Translations under genes and position numbers: made by a program | Shown here: positions 1-9,294 of the stretch, one piece after another | Layout of the letters: each line of letters begins with the position of its first letter | Position numbering within the stretch: position 1 is the stretch's first letter | From: JAUIIK01 sp963709995 | GTDB taxonomy: Bacteria; Chloroflexota; Chloroflexia; Thermomicrobiales; CFX8 | Length of the DNA: 64,000 bases | Direction of reading: 5' to 3' | Assembly: GCA_963709995.1 (NCBI GenBank) | Contig: CAVPYN010000017.1 | Coordinates: 252,529-316,528 of the forward strand | Notes under the pieces: generated by a model | Told to the model about the DNA's origin: nothing | Databases searched by the model: none | What the model saw: the letters and a program-made list of their open reading frames with translations, nothing else

Positions 1-1
1 T

Positions 2-831
2 TCGGAGTACTGGGATCGCCGGGGATCGCTGGTCCATACCGACACCGATGGCAACGACCTCCCGGAGCATAGGCGCGCCAGGGTCTATTTGTTTGCAGGC
101 TCGCAGCACAACGCCGACCCACTCCTCGGTTCACCGGAGACCTACGTTGAGTCGAGATCAACTGGCGATGTGCCGGACGGGCAACCGGCCTATCCGACAA
201 ACCCGCTGAACACATCGGGCCTGCTTCGAGCTGTCATCGACCTGCTCGATGCCTGGGTGACAGACGGAACCCCGCCGCCATCGAGTCGGGTCCCGCGGCG
301 GGAAGATGGGTCAGCGGCCAGCGCGGCTACTGCTCAGCAAGCGTTTCCGGCGATCCCCGGCGCGCGCCACCCCAACGAACTATGCAGGTTGCATGTCCAG
401 GACTTCGGAAACCAATTTGAGCGAGGGGTAATCTCCATAGAGCCCCCCGAAGTTGATCTCAGCAGGGAATATCCAGTGTATGTCCCGGCGATCGATGCCG
501 ATGGCAACGAGATTCCTGGTATCCGGACTCCTCACGTCAGCATTCCGCTGGCAACCTACACCGGCTGGAACTTCCGCCCTGACGGATCGTCTGGAGACGC
601 GCTGATGGGCACGGTCGGCAGCTACTTCCGGCTACCAGGGACCATCGATGAGCGTCTCGCCTCCAGGATTCTCGCTCCTCGATCGTTGAGCGTTATGCGA
701 ACAACGATGATTACGTCCGGATGATCGCAGACGCAGCCAATGAGCTCGTTGATCAGGGATTCCTGCTGGAGGAGGACGCCGAGCGATATGTGTCGGCCGC
801 CGAGCGTGGAGTTCGCGAGCTCGACCAGTAG
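2..831 (+). pseudogene. Alpha/beta hydrolase domain protein (Abhydrolase_10-like), 5' truncated, one frameshift
   Basis: C-terminal part of a secreted-type alpha/beta hydrolase-domain protein. The frame is open from the window edge, reading SEYWDRRGSLVHTDT and then FAGSQHNADP, and continues to about position 665. There the frame breaks. The expected tail (SSIVERYANNDDYV through RGVRELDQ) is found in the next frame from about 667 to the TAG at 829-831. Restoring one base near 665-668 (AGGAT to AGGGAT) gives a continuous protein ending RDSRSSIVERY, which matches the ERY...YV...LV..GFLL.EDAERYV tail typical of the family. The catalytic nucleophile region lies upstream of the window. Whether the indel is a real mutation or a sequence error cannot be told from the window. 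Family assignment is from recalled C-terminal motifs. Confidence 0.65.
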
Positions 832-894
832 CCACACAACAAAACAGCGCCCGCAGTCGAGCGCCGTTTCGTCAACCAGATGTGATCGAACTTC

Positions 895-1317
895 TCAGCC
901 AGTTGGACGGAGAAGAATCACCGGAATCTCGCGATCTGTCTTCTCTTCGTACTCCGCGAACTGTGGGAATTCGCTCTCCTGCCTCTCCCAGACGCGATCC
1001 CGGTTCTCACCTTCGAGCACCTGAGCGGTCACCTCTTCGGTGTCCGTTCCAACCTCGATCGTAGTGCTGGGATTGGCGACGAGGTTGTAATACCAGTCCG
1101 GATTGCTTGGCGCGCCGGCTTTGGATGCGAAGATGGCATATCCGTCGCCGACATCAAGATACATCAGGGGTGTCACGCGTTCGGTTCCGGTCTTTGCTCC
1201 GGTGTGATGCAGCAGAAGCAGCGGGAATCCCTCAAAAACCCCTCCGACCTTGCCATTGCTCTCTCTGAACTCAGCAACGATCTGAGCGTTCCAGTCATTC
1301 GGTCCTGTGTTCGACAT
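895..1317 (-). CDS. Nitroreductase family deazaflavin (F420)-dependent protein
   Basis: A 140-residue protein of the DDN/PF04075 group, which binds the deazaflavin cofactor F420 and reduces nitro-compounds or quinones. Visible hallmarks are the LLLLHHTGAKTGTERVTPLMY segment region near residues 32-52, the DGYAIFASKAG stretch and the NPDWYYNLVANP motif, all characteristic of this split-barrel fold. The open frame extends 20 codons further upstream to 1377. I prefer the ATG at 1317 because GAGG sits six bases before it and the family normally starts close to here (MSNTGPNDWN). It is convergent with the broken hydrolase gene on its left and divergent from the AI-2E exporter gene on its right. 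Function of the individual protein is inferred from the family; the substrate is unknown. Confidence 0.85.
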   Translation of the reverse strand: MSNTGPNDWNAQIVAEFRESNGKVGGVFEGFPLLLLHHTGAKTGTERVTPLMYLDVGDGYAIFASKAGAPSNPDWYYNLVANPSTTIEVGTDTEEVTAQVLEGENRDRVWERQESEFPQFAEYEEKTDREIPVILLRPTG

Positions 1318-1543
1318 CCGGGCCTCGCTTTCATTCTGTCGCATATTCCGAGTCGGACCATACACTTCATGATGCACACCTCACCAGTAGTTTCTTCCCG
1401 GGCGACGCTGGATCGGACGCGAATGTGCCCGAAATCAGCCCTCGCACGGCTACAGGGATATGGCGGCAGCGGCTTGCATGCTCGCTTTAATCGACGAGCG
1501 GCGATGGATAATGTTCACGTAACGCAACCTTCAAGGATCAACG

Positions 1544-2674
1544 ATGGCGAAAGACGCGAGCAGGCCTTTCAACTCAACCATCAGAAGAGCGCTTCCCACG
1601 TACTACGCGCTGCTCTTCGCGATCCTTACCGTCTTTGGGATCATGATCCTGATTCGTTTGCGGCATGTCTTACTGATTCTCTTCATCAGCGTTCTCTTCG
1701 CTGCGGCGCTAGCGCAACCAGCAGAGTTCCTGACTCGATTCCGAATCCCGCGAGCCGTGGCGGTCGTGCTCCTGTATGTCGCCGTTGGCGCGCTCCTGGC
1801 CCTGGTTGGCTGGCTCGTTGTCTTTCCAGTGCTTTCTGAAATTAGCAGCCTCAGCAACGAATTGCCGGACTATGCCGACCGTCTCGAAGGCGCGCGCAGG
1901 GCATATATGGAATTGAGCGACCAGTACCCCCAGCTGGAATCGTTCGACGAGCAATTCAGCAACGCCGGTCAGCGAATCTCCGAGCAGGTTGGGCAGAAGC
2001 TGATTGGACTGCCTCTGACCGTAGCCCAACTGGCGTTCGATGGACTAAGCGTCTTCTTCATCTCGATACTTCTCGTGACCAACCGCGAACGCATGCGCGA
2101 TCTCGCCCTGTTGCTGGTTCATCCAGATGATCGCGACCAGTGGGAGGATGTGCTGACAAAGATCTGGACCCGCCTCGGGTACTATCTACGCGCAAAGATC
2201 ATTGTGATGACGATCGTCGGCATCCTGATGTGCGCAGGCTTGCTTTTCCTTGGGGTCCGATTTCCATTTCTGCTGGCGATCATCGTCGCGGCGGTCCAGA
2301 TCATCCCGCGCATTGGTCCCTGGATTGGACGCGTGCCGCTCGTTGGTATCGCGGCGCTCGACGGCGTTGAGATGGTCATCTACTTGATGTTGCTCTCTGT
2401 GCTGATCGAAAATCTCAAAGGCTATCTGATCGCTCCGCTCATCGAGGCCGATCAGCTCGACACTCACCCGCTGTCGGTCTTCATTTCGGTGCTGGCCGGT
2501 GGGGCGCTTCTCGGCATCCCGGGCGCGTTCATCGCCGTCCCGGCAGTCGCGGCACTCCAGGTGGTCTTCGAAGAGGTCATTTTGCCCTGGCGCATTGCTC
2601 AGTACGAGAATGAGGAAACGCCAGGGCATCCATGCGAAGCTAACTCACCGGCAGATAGCGTCACCGGCTCGTAG
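1544..2674 (+). CDS. AI-2E family transporter (PF01594)
   Basis: A 376-residue integral membrane protein of the AI-2E/PerM family of exporters, which includes sodium/proton antiporters and the proposed autoinducer-2 exporter TqsA. The order of parts is a short basic N-terminus, two to three membrane segments in residues 20-105, a soluble loop (about 110-185), then five more membrane segments. Conserved family features include the PRIGPWIGRVP segment near residue 252, and GGALLGIPGAFIAVPAVA near the end, close to the family G-x-x-L-x-G-x-x-G-x-x-x-A-x-P signature. The ATG at 1544 has AAGGA seven bases upstream. It converges on the permease pair with only 26 bases between stops. Real substrate is unknown. 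Confidence 0.9.
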   Translation: MAKDASRPFNSTIRRALPTYYALLFAILTVFGIMILIRLRHVLLILFISVLFAAALAQPAEFLTRFRIPRAVAVVLLYVAVGALLALVGWLVVFPVLSEISSLSNELPDYADRLEGARRAYMELSDQYPQLESFDEQFSNAGQRISEQVGQKLIGLPLTVAQLAFDGLSVFFISILLVTNRERMRDLALLLVHPDDRDQWEDVLTKIWTRLGYYLRAKIIVMTIVGILMCAGLLFLGVRFPFLLAIIVAAVQIIPRIGPWIGRVPLVGIAALDGVEMVIYLMLLSVLIENLKGYLIAPLIEADQLDTHPLSVFISVLAGGALLGIPGAFIAVPAVAALQVVFEEVILPWRIAQYENEETPGHPCEANSPADSVTGS

Positions 2675-2700
2675 GAGAGACCGTGATAGCGGAATCCGGG

Positions 2701-3618
2701 CTAACTTCCGCGGGTTCTCGGATCGAGGTAATCGCGCAATCCATCACCAAGCAGATTGAAGCCCACGACGGTCAGCATCAGCGCAATCCCCGGGAAGGTG
2801 AAATACCACCATGCAACCCGGAAGTAGGTGCGCGAATTGGTGATCATCGTCCCCCATTCCGGCGTCGGAGGCTGGGCTCCAAGACCGATGAAGGAAAGGC
2901 TAGAAGTTGCCAGCACCGCGAAACCGATATCGATCGTCCCTTGAATGATGATCGGAGCGGTCGAATTCGGCAGGATATGCCTCAGCACCAGCCGGTGGGT
3001 GCTGACCCCGAGCGCCCGGCCAGCCTCAACATATTCCTGTTCCTTGATCTGGAGAATCTGACCCCGAACAAGGCGGGCATACCACGGCCAATAGACCAGG
3101 GTGAGGGCAATGACGGTGTTACGCAAGTTGGGCCCAAGGGCCGCGGCAATCGCCATCGCCAGAATGATCGCGGGAAACGCCAGGAATATGTCGGTCAACC
3201 GCATCAATATCTCGTCAACCATCCCGCCCGCGTATCCGGAAACCACCCCAACCAGCGTTCCGACTGGGATAGCGATGAAGAGAATCAGCGCAGCAATACC
3301 AAGCGAGTACCGTGCGCCGGACATGACCCTGCTCAGCACGTCGCGCCCTATTTCGTCCGTCCCGAACGGGTGCGAAAGCGACGGACCGATTAACCGCTCC
3401 GAGGCGTTCGTTGCCAGGGGATCATGTGGAGCCAGTAAATCACCGCCGAGACTGAGGAGCAGGAACACGCCAATGATCACAAGCGCCACGACATTGAGCG
3501 GGCTTTCCGAAGAGAATCGTTTGATGAAGTATTTGAATCCTGAGCGCTTAGCCCGGACACGGGGTTGTCCGGCTTCCTGTAGGGTTTCTGGAACAACTGC
3601 AGTGTCGGTCGTGCTCAT
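2701..3618 (-). CDS. ABC transporter permease, DppC/OppC type
   Basis: A 305-residue inner-membrane permease of the dipeptide/oligopeptide/nickel ABC importer family. It has a cytoplasmic N-terminus, one membrane segment near residues 38-60, the DppC-type segment DPLATNASERLIGPSLSHPFGTDEIGRD (about residues 70-97), and then the BPD_transp_1 domain with five membrane helices. The EAA loop is recognisable as YVEAGRALGVSTHRLVLRHILPN, which contacts the ATPase subunits. Its ATG overlaps the stop of the upstream DppB-type gene by four bases, so the two are translationally coupled. No substrate-binding protein or ATPase gene lies next to it, which is unusual for this importer class. Substrate cannot be assigned. 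Confidence 0.92.
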   Translation of the reverse strand: MSTTDTAVVPETLQEAGQPRVRAKRSGFKYFIKRFSSESPLNVVALVIIGVFLLLSLGGDLLAPHDPLATNASERLIGPSLSHPFGTDEIGRDVLSRVMSGARYSLGIAALILFIAIPVGTLVGVVSGYAGGMVDEILMRLTDIFLAFPAIILAMAIAAALGPNLRNTVIALTLVYWPWYARLVRGQILQIKEQEYVEAGRALGVSTHRLVLRHILPNSTAPIIIQGTIDIGFAVLATSSLSFIGLGAQPPTPEWGTMITNSRTYFRVAWWYFTFPGIALMLTVVGFNLLGDGLRDYLDPRTRGS

Positions 3619-4625
3619 GTCACTCGAATCCTTGGATCAAGGAACATATAGGCCACATCTACGATCAGGTTCGCCAGCACGTACCCGATGCCGATAATCA
3701 ACGTCACCGAGATCAAAGCATTCGGATCCTGGTTCTGAATGGACTGGAAGGCATAACGGCCAATGCCTGGCCAGGAGAAGATGATCTCCACCAGGACGGT
3801 GCCAGCGAGTAACAACCCCATTTGCAGACCGATAACGGTCAGCGCCGGTAGGCCCGCATTCTGAATCGCATGCCTCATCACCACGGTTTGCTGTCGCAAG
3901 CCCTTGGAGCGAGCGGTGCGAATGTAATCCTGATTGAGCACTTCCAGCATCCCCGAACGCATCATCCGGGTAATCGGCGCGAGCGAAATGAAGCCGAGAG
4001 TAAGGACCGGCAGCGCGAGATGTCGCATGGAAGTAACGAACGTACTGAAGTTGAGCGTAAGCAAGGAATCTATCGTGTAGAAAGTGGTAATTGTTTCTGG
4101 CGGATCGGTTCCTATTGGCAGCCTCTGGCCGTCCGGGAACCAGCCGAGCCTGGCGAAGAACACAAACTGAATGACGATTGCCAGCCAGAATGACGGAACT
4201 GACAGGCCCAAAACCGACACAACCCTGCCCACCGCATCGATAAACGAGTCCTTCTTGACCGCGGAAAGTACCCCTAACGGCACGCCCACGATGAGTCCAA
4301 ATGCCATTGCCATGAACGCCAGCTCGAGCGTTGCGGGCAGATAACGTCTCAAATCATCAGAAACCGGGCGACGAGAGCTCAACGAGACGCCAAAATCGAG
4401 CTTGACGATGCCCTTCATGTAATTGACATACTGATCCATCACCGGCTGATCAAGGCCAAATTCCTCGCGAACCTTCTGAACTGCTTCGGGACTGGCTCGC
4501 GGGCCAGCAATGTTGCGGGCAGGGTCGCTCGGGACTAGGCGCATGAGAGTGAACGTTATCGCGGAGAGAGCGATCAGGACGAACACGAGGAAGAAAAGCC
4601 TGCGGATAATCAAACCGATGACCAT
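3615..4625 (-). CDS. ABC transporter permease, DppB/OppB type
   Basis: A 336-residue permease partner of the downstream DppC-type protein. It starts with a membrane helix and the typical DppB N-terminal region (TFTLMRLVPSDPARNIAGPRAS, EEFGLDQPVMDQYVNYM), followed by five further membrane segments. The EAA loop reads YIRTARSKGLRQQTVVMRHAIQN, a close match to the family. The ATG at 4625 is the first gene of a two-gene minus-strand operon; a 98-base gap separates it from the divergent MFS gene. Substrate-binding and ATPase subunits would have to be supplied from another locus. Peptide, nickel or sugar transport are all possible within the family. Confidence 0.92.
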   Translation of the reverse strand: MVIGLIIRRLFFLVFVLIALSAITFTLMRLVPSDPARNIAGPRASPEAVQKVREEFGLDQPVMDQYVNYMKGIVKLDFGVSLSSRRPVSDDLRRYLPATLELAFMAMAFGLIVGVPLGVLSAVKKDSFIDAVGRVVSVLGLSVPSFWLAIVIQFVFFARLGWFPDGQRLPIGTDPPETITTFYTIDSLLTLNFSTFVTSMRHLALPVLTLGFISLAPITRMMRSGMLEVLNQDYIRTARSKGLRQQTVVMRHAIQNAGLPALTVIGLQMGLLLAGTVLVEIIFSWPGIGRYAFQSIQNQDPNALISVTLIIGIGYVLANLIVDVAYMFLDPRIRVT

Positions 4626-4723
4626 TTACGATACTCACTCCCTGCAAGATCGAAGAGATCTCGCGGTTATCGTTTCCCCACCCGGACTCTGGTCAATATA
4701 GCGGACCGTGACTCGGATTATAG

Positions 4724-6136
4724 ATGAGACGAGCGTTTATGGGTGAACGTAATTTCGAACACGTATGGATGCCTCGTCCGGCTATCCTCCGTCGAGACTT
4801 GACAAGGCATCCATTGACAGGCTTTGTTGCAGCAATGAAATGGCAGCTTGGACTCGGGCGCGAAAATGGACTGGCATTCTGGGGGCTACTCTTTATCGAA
4901 GGGTCGTTCGGCGCCTTCTTTCCAATCTGGCCCCTCTACATGGAGGAACTCGGCGCGCCGATTGCGATCGTCGGACTCCTGCTTGCCCTCGGGGGAATCT
5001 TCCGGCTCTTCGTGCTATTGCCTACGGCTCGAATCTCGACGGCAATCGGCAACCGGCGCTTGCTCCTCGCATCGCGCATTGTGTCAACAATCGCCATTGC
5101 CAGTGCCGCGCTTGCTCCGAGCTGGCAATGGCTTATCCCGGTTCTGCTCGGATCGGCCATCGGCTCAATGGCATTCCCGATCCTTCTCGCTCACGTCAGC
5201 ACGAACGCCCGGGATGGCGACCGAGTGCGCGCATTCTCGATCATCGTTACGATTGGTCCATCGATCGCATTGCTCATCGCCCCACTTATCTCAAGTGGAT
5301 TGATCGAGTTTTTTGGCTTACGGGCGCCTTTCGTACTCTCGGCCACATTCTCATTGATTTCGGTGCTCATCCTCACCCGCATTACCCAATCAGCGCCCCA
5401 GGAGGAGGACGATTCTGAGACTGAAGATGGGGAAGCGCCATCCCGGGGCGGTTACATTTCCGTCTTGCGAAACGTGCCGGTCAGAAACCTGCTCATTCTC
5501 AAGATCCTCGCCGTCTTCGCTCTCGGGATTGGCAGCCAACTGATTCCAAACTATCTCCGGGATGTTGGGAACTACACGGACGCGCGCGTCTCTCTACTCT
5601 CCGCCTTTTCTGCTCTGGGAACGATCGGTTTTGGCGCGCTAGTGGTCCGCAACCGGAGAGTGAGCAACGCCCCCCTGCTTGGAGCGGCGTTCGCTATATT
5701 TCTCGTATCGATTGGATACGTCCTGTATCTGTTCCCGGAGGTCCTGCCGCTTATCATCATTGCGTTTCTCTTTCGTGGGGGCATGTTCGGGTCAATTTCC
5801 CTGTTCTCGGCGGTGCTTGGTGAATACACCCGGCCTCGAGATCGAGAGCACGTTTTTACCCTGAGCGAGATCGCCATCGTCCTCGGCTTTTCCACCGCGC
5901 CGCTCGTCGCTGGATTGCTCTACGGCGTTGATCCGACGCTGCCCCTGATCGTGTCGGCTTGCGCCGGTATTCCAATCATCGCCGTGCTTCTCCGGATGAG
6001 TACTTCACGACGCCAGGCGAACGACGGAGCGACACTGGAAGATGTCATGATCATCACCCCCGACGACGCGATCTCGCATCGCGTAATCGAGCAACCAGAT
6101 CTGGAACGAGATGAAGCTGAAACGAGGTCTCTTTGA
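4724..6136 (+). CDS. MFS transporter, 12 membrane segments
   Basis: A 470-residue major facilitator superfamily protein. About 40 residues of charged N-terminus precede the first helix (GLAFWGLLFIEGSFGAFFPIW); two six-helix halves are separated by an acidic cytoplasmic loop (QEEDDSETEDGEAPSRGG, about residues 225-242). The C-terminal 45 residues are hydrophilic. A sugar- or drug-type substrate is possible but nothing in the sequence decides it. A second ATG at 4739 is an alternative start. Its TGA overlaps the TTG start of the following serine hydrolase by three bases, so the two genes are probably co-transcribed and coupled. A distantly similar MFS gene with the same FNELSVGFYQTLNPLYI-like opening lies at 52.1-53.3 kb. 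Confidence 0.88.
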   Translation: MRRAFMGERNFEHVWMPRPAILRRDLTRHPLTGFVAAMKWQLGLGRENGLAFWGLLFIEGSFGAFFPIWPLYMEELGAPIAIVGLLLALGGIFRLFVLLPTARISTAIGNRRLLLASRIVSTIAIASAALAPSWQWLIPVLLGSAIGSMAFPILLAHVSTNARDGDRVRAFSIIVTIGPSIALLIAPLISSGLIEFFGLRAPFVLSATFSLISVLILTRITQSAPQEEDDSETEDGEAPSRGGYISVLRNVPVRNLLILKILAVFALGIGSQLIPNYLRDVGNYTDARVSLLSAFSALGTIGFGALVVRNRRVSNAPLLGAAFAIFLVSIGYVLYLFPEVLPLIIIAFLFRGGMFGSISLFSAVLGEYTRPRDREHVFTLSEIAIVLGFSTAPLVAGLLYGVDPTLPLIVSACAGIPIIAVLLRMSTSRRQANDGATLEDVMIITPDDAISHRVIEQPDLERDEAETRSL

Positions 6137-7746
6137 CTGAACAGAGCGAAATGTACAGACAGATCGATGAAGTGATCGAGCAACAGATCAAAGCGCAGGG
6201 ACTTCCCGGGCTCGCGCTCGCGATAACCGACAGAGACGGCCTTCTGCACCGCCAAACATATGGCTACGCGTCGCTCGAAGCCGGAACGCCGCTCGGGACC
6301 AAACACGTCTTTGAATGGGGCTCAATCGGGAAGTCATTCACCTGCATTCTGCTCCTGCAACTCGTCGAGCGCGGGCTGATCGACCTTCATCAGCCGGTCG
6401 ACGAACTCTTACCCTGGTTCGAGGTGCAATCCGAATTCGCGCCGATCACGCTCCATCATCTAATGACGCACACGGCAGGCATCATCAGGGGCACCGACTT
6501 TCCGGCTGACCCACGCTACGAAGTCTGGGCGCTCCGCCATACTCGCGCAGTGAATCCTCCCGGCGAGCACTTTCACTACTCCAACGTCGCCTACAAAGCG
6601 CTGGGACTCGTCATCGAGGCGGTCACGGGCCGGACCTATCAGAACCTCATTCAGGAGCGCATACTGGACCCGCTAGGCATGGGCAACAGCACGCCAGCGA
6701 TCACGCACTCGCTCCGGCGCGACCTTGCCACCGGCTATCAGCATTTCTACGACGATCGCCCATGGCTTCGAGAACATGGACTCGCGCCGGCAACCTGGCT
6801 TGAAACAGACACCGCGGACGGTTGCCTGGCTGGAACCGCGGACGATCTTGCAGCCTACCTGCGCATGTTGATGAATGGGGGCAGTGGTCCAGAAGGATCG
6901 ATCTTGTCGCCTGCGAGTTTTCAAGCGTTGACCGGCCGGCACGTGCCTCTCGATGACCCTGAGAGCGCTGCATATGGCTATGGCCTCTACGGATTCGAGG
7001 AGGATGGTCACAGCTTCCTCAGCCATGGTGGGGGGATGGTCGGCTACGCATCATCGATAATCGCCGACCTGACCAAAGGAGTGGGCATCGTCACGCTCGT
7101 CAATGGACCGTTCAGCCAACGAACGGTTGTCAAATTTGTCTTCGACGCGATGCAGGCAGGCTGTCAGGGTCTCCCACTTCCCGCGCCCGAATCTCCCCCA
7201 AACCGAACCGCCGACGCAGATGCCGCGTCCTTTGCCAGCGTCTACTACTCGAATAGCGATGATTTCCGGGTGACGGCAAGCGGCGACCAACTGAACCTGG
7301 ACTGGGGTAACGAACGAGCACCGCTCCATCCCCACGGTGAGGATACATTTCTGGTCGATCACCCTGACTTCGAACGCTATCCGCTTCGTTTTCGCCGCGA
7401 CGATTGTGGCGCAATCAGCTCGGTCGTCCATGGTGAACGCGTCTGGCACGTTCAACAGGCGAAGCCGGCGGCAAGCGATCTTCTGGATGAGTGGCAGGCT
7501 TTCCCCGGGCACTACCGCAGCCACAATCCGTGGTTGACGAACTTCCGTATCATCCGGCGCGAGGGAACCCTCTTCTTCGTGTCACCGGATGGCGACGAAG
7601 AACCGCTCACCCTACGCGAAGACGGGGTGTTTCGAGTCGGGGATGACCATTCGCCGGAATTCATTCGCTTCGACACCATCGTCGATGGGCAGGCGTGGCA
7701 CGCGAACTATAGCGGCTGCGACTTCTACCGGTTCTTCACACCGTAG
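6133..7746 (+). CDS. Serine hydrolase, beta-lactamase/class C-related (PF00144), with C-terminal extension
   Basis: A 537-residue penicillin-binding-protein-like hydrolase. The nucleophile motif SIGK is at residues 64-67 (EWGSIGKSFT), the YSN motif is near residue 153 (FHYSNVAYKALG) and the HGG motif is near residue 300 (LSHGGGMVGYAS). The first about 350 residues form the catalytic domain; the remaining 180 form a beta-rich extension seen in D-aminopeptidase-like and esterase-like members. No signal peptide is visible, so it is predicted cytoplasmic. The start is TTG at 6133, overlapping the MFS stop, with GAGG five bases upstream; ATG at 6151 is the alternative. Coupling to a transporter suggests hydrolysis of an imported amide or ester, which is inference. 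Confidence 0.88.
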   Translation: MTEQSEMYRQIDEVIEQQIKAQGLPGLALAITDRDGLLHRQTYGYASLEAGTPLGTKHVFEWGSIGKSFTCILLLQLVERGLIDLHQPVDELLPWFEVQSEFAPITLHHLMTHTAGIIRGTDFPADPRYEVWALRHTRAVNPPGEHFHYSNVAYKALGLVIEAVTGRTYQNLIQERILDPLGMGNSTPAITHSLRRDLATGYQHFYDDRPWLREHGLAPATWLETDTADGCLAGTADDLAAYLRMLMNGGSGPEGSILSPASFQALTGRHVPLDDPESAAYGYGLYGFEEDGHSFLSHGGGMVGYASSIIADLTKGVGIVTLVNGPFSQRTVVKFVFDAMQAGCQGLPLPAPESPPNRTADADAASFASVYYSNSDDFRVTASGDQLNLDWGNERAPLHPHGEDTFLVDHPDFERYPLRFRRDDCGAISSVVHGERVWHVQQAKPAASDLLDEWQAFPGHYRSHNPWLTNFRIIRREGTLFFVSPDGDEEPLTLREDGVFRVGDDHSPEFIRFDTIVDGQAWHANYSGCDFYRFFTP

Positions 7747-7779
7747 TCGAGCGACTTATCAGGAAAAGGAAGAGACGAG

Positions 7780-8472
7780 ATGAGATTGATAGACCTCTCA
7801 CGCGACATCTCCCACCGCGAACCGTCCAATCCTGGAGCGATTCCACCACAGGTATGGGAGTGGCGCAGCCACGTCGAGACCGCGCCGCTCCACAACAGCC
7901 CCCATTCGTCCGCGAACCGGCTGCTGATTCTGCCTGACCACTCCTCGACGCACGTTGATGCTCCAATGCACTTCGACGCCTCGCCGGACGCTCCAGACAT
8001 CGCCAGCCTCCCGCTGGAACGCTTCTATGGCCAAGCAGTCTGTGTCGACGTGTCGAAAACCGCACGCGAGGGATGGATCGACGTCGAAGATCTTCAAGCC
8101 GGCCTCGCTCACGCCGGACTGTCAATTGAGCCGGACGACATCGTGCTGCTCTATAGCGGGCACTACGAACGGACCTACCCTCGCCCGGAATTCTTCAGCG
8201 CATATCCAGGGCTCACGGCGGGGGTCGCGCGCTGGCTTGCCAATCGCGGTGTGAGAAACTTCGGCGTCGAGGGACCCAATCCCGGACATCCGGAAGACAG
8301 GGACTTCTGGGTGCACGTCGTGTGTCAGGAGACGGGCATGATTCACATGGAAGGATTGGCGATTCCGGAAGAACTTGCTGGAAAACGGTTTACGTTCATT
8401 GGATTTCCGCTAAAGATTCGCAACGGTTCCGGCTCGCCTATTCGCGCCGTAGCCGTTCTTGATGAAAGTTAA
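7780..8472 (+). CDS. Cyclase family protein (PF04199, kynurenine formamidase-like metal hydrolase)
   Basis: A 230-residue metal-dependent hydrolase of the cyclase/kynurenine formamidase superfamily. The metal-binding signature is clear as DHSSTHVDAPMHFD around residues 53-66, corresponding to the H-x-G-T-H-x-D-x-P-x-H motif with Ser in place of Gly. A second conserved region is VEGPNPGHPEDRDFWVH near residues 164-180, and GLAIPEELAGKRFTFIGFPLKI near the end. AAGGAAG lies upstream of the ATG. It sits 33 bases after the serine hydrolase gene and four bases before the next gene, consistent with one transcript. Formamides, isatin-like or lactam substrates are typical of the family; the actual substrate is unknown. 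Confidence 0.9.
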   Translation: MRLIDLSRDISHREPSNPGAIPPQVWEWRSHVETAPLHNSPHSSANRLLILPDHSSTHVDAPMHFDASPDAPDIASLPLERFYGQAVCVDVSKTAREGWIDVEDLQAGLAHAGLSIEPDDIVLLYSGHYERTYPRPEFFSAYPGLTAGVARWLANRGVRNFGVEGPNPGHPEDRDFWVHVVCQETGMIHMEGLAIPEELAGKRFTFIGFPLKIRNGSGSPIRAVAVLDES

Positions 8473-8475
8473 GCG

Positions 8476-9210
8476 ATGGCAGATTACGAAGTTCCGACAG
8501 GCTGGAGATCAATCTGGGTCTGGGCCCGCGCGCTTTCCGGCCCACTGTGCGGCATTGCCTTCTTCGGCATCACTTTTGTAGCGACCGGTCTCGGAAGTCC
8601 CTTCCAGGGAAGCATCGACACCAATCCGAATGAAGCGGGACGCCTCACCGCAACGGTGCTCATGCGCAACGCTGCTGATGTCGAGCAATCAAGCCGGGTG
8701 GCGCTCGTCGGGCTGTTCTTCCTCTTCTGGTTCATTGGCTTTCTCTACCGCTGGTTGGAACGAGACGACGGCGACGACGGCTGGATGGCGCCGACCGCGC
8801 TCGCCGCGGGGATCACGACCGCAGCCCTGATTGCCGTCAATTTGCAGATCGACATGGCGGTCGGGTTGGTCGACGACTACGGCGAAGATTTCGGCGCCGC
8901 CAGGGCGCTCGGGGTCCTGGCCTGGACAACCCATATGACGACCGGGGCGACGATGTCGGCATTGATCGCATCGACCGCCTTTGCGATCCTCGGTAGCCGC
9001 AGGGAAGTGACCCTGCCGCGCTGGACCGCCTGGATTAGCATCCCCCTGGCAGTGGCGTTCTTCTTCGTCTCTCCCTGGAATCGCTATCTCCTCTTCATGA
9101 TCTGGGTGCTCGTCATCAGCCTTGCCCAGGCGTGGAAGATCTTCGACACCCCAACGGTCGCGTCACGGGAGGACTTGACCAGGCCACTGATCTATGGTCG
9201 CCGGATGTAG
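8476..9210 (+). CDS. Hypothetical membrane protein, about six membrane segments
   Basis: I do not recognise this 244-residue protein. It has hydrophobic stretches near residues 18-40, 72-92, 105-128, 145-172, 182-200 and 203-222, so it is predicted to be an inner-membrane protein. The loop between the second and third segments is strongly acidic (ERDDGDDG). No cysteine or histidine metal motif is visible. The ATG lies four bases after the stop of the cyclase gene, so it is the last gene of the MFS/hydrolase/cyclase operon, and a strong hairpin follows 26 bases downstream. The position suggests an accessory role in the same transport or degradation pathway, but there is no direct evidence. Confidence 0.75.
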   Translation: MADYEVPTGWRSIWVWARALSGPLCGIAFFGITFVATGLGSPFQGSIDTNPNEAGRLTATVLMRNAADVEQSSRVALVGLFFLFWFIGFLYRWLERDDGDDGWMAPTALAAGITTAALIAVNLQIDMAVGLVDDYGEDFGAARALGVLAWTTHMTTGATMSALIASTAFAILGSRREVTLPRWTAWISIPLAVAFFFVSPWNRYLLFMIWVLVISLAQAWKIFDTPTVASREDLTRPLIYGRRM

Positions 9211-9236
9211 ATGCAATTCTGGTTCCATCGAACAAA

Positions 9237-9272
9237 GAAAGCACCCCAGCCAGAACTGGCCGGGGTGCTTTC
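9237..9272. terminator. Bidirectional rho-independent terminator
   Basis: An 11-bp perfect inverted repeat (GAAAGCACCCC ... GGGGTGCTTTC) closes a hairpin whose inner part (GCC AGAACT GGC) can pair further. It lies between the plus-strand operon ending at 9210 and the minus-strand gene ending at 9295. The flanking A and T runs allow it to work in both directions. Confidence 0.85.
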
Positions 9273-9294
9273 GATAGATACTGGAAATGGGTAG

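Noticed and set aside
2683..3393. 236-codon plus-strand frame over the DppC gene
   Set aside because: Low-complexity basic composition, antisense to a clear permease.
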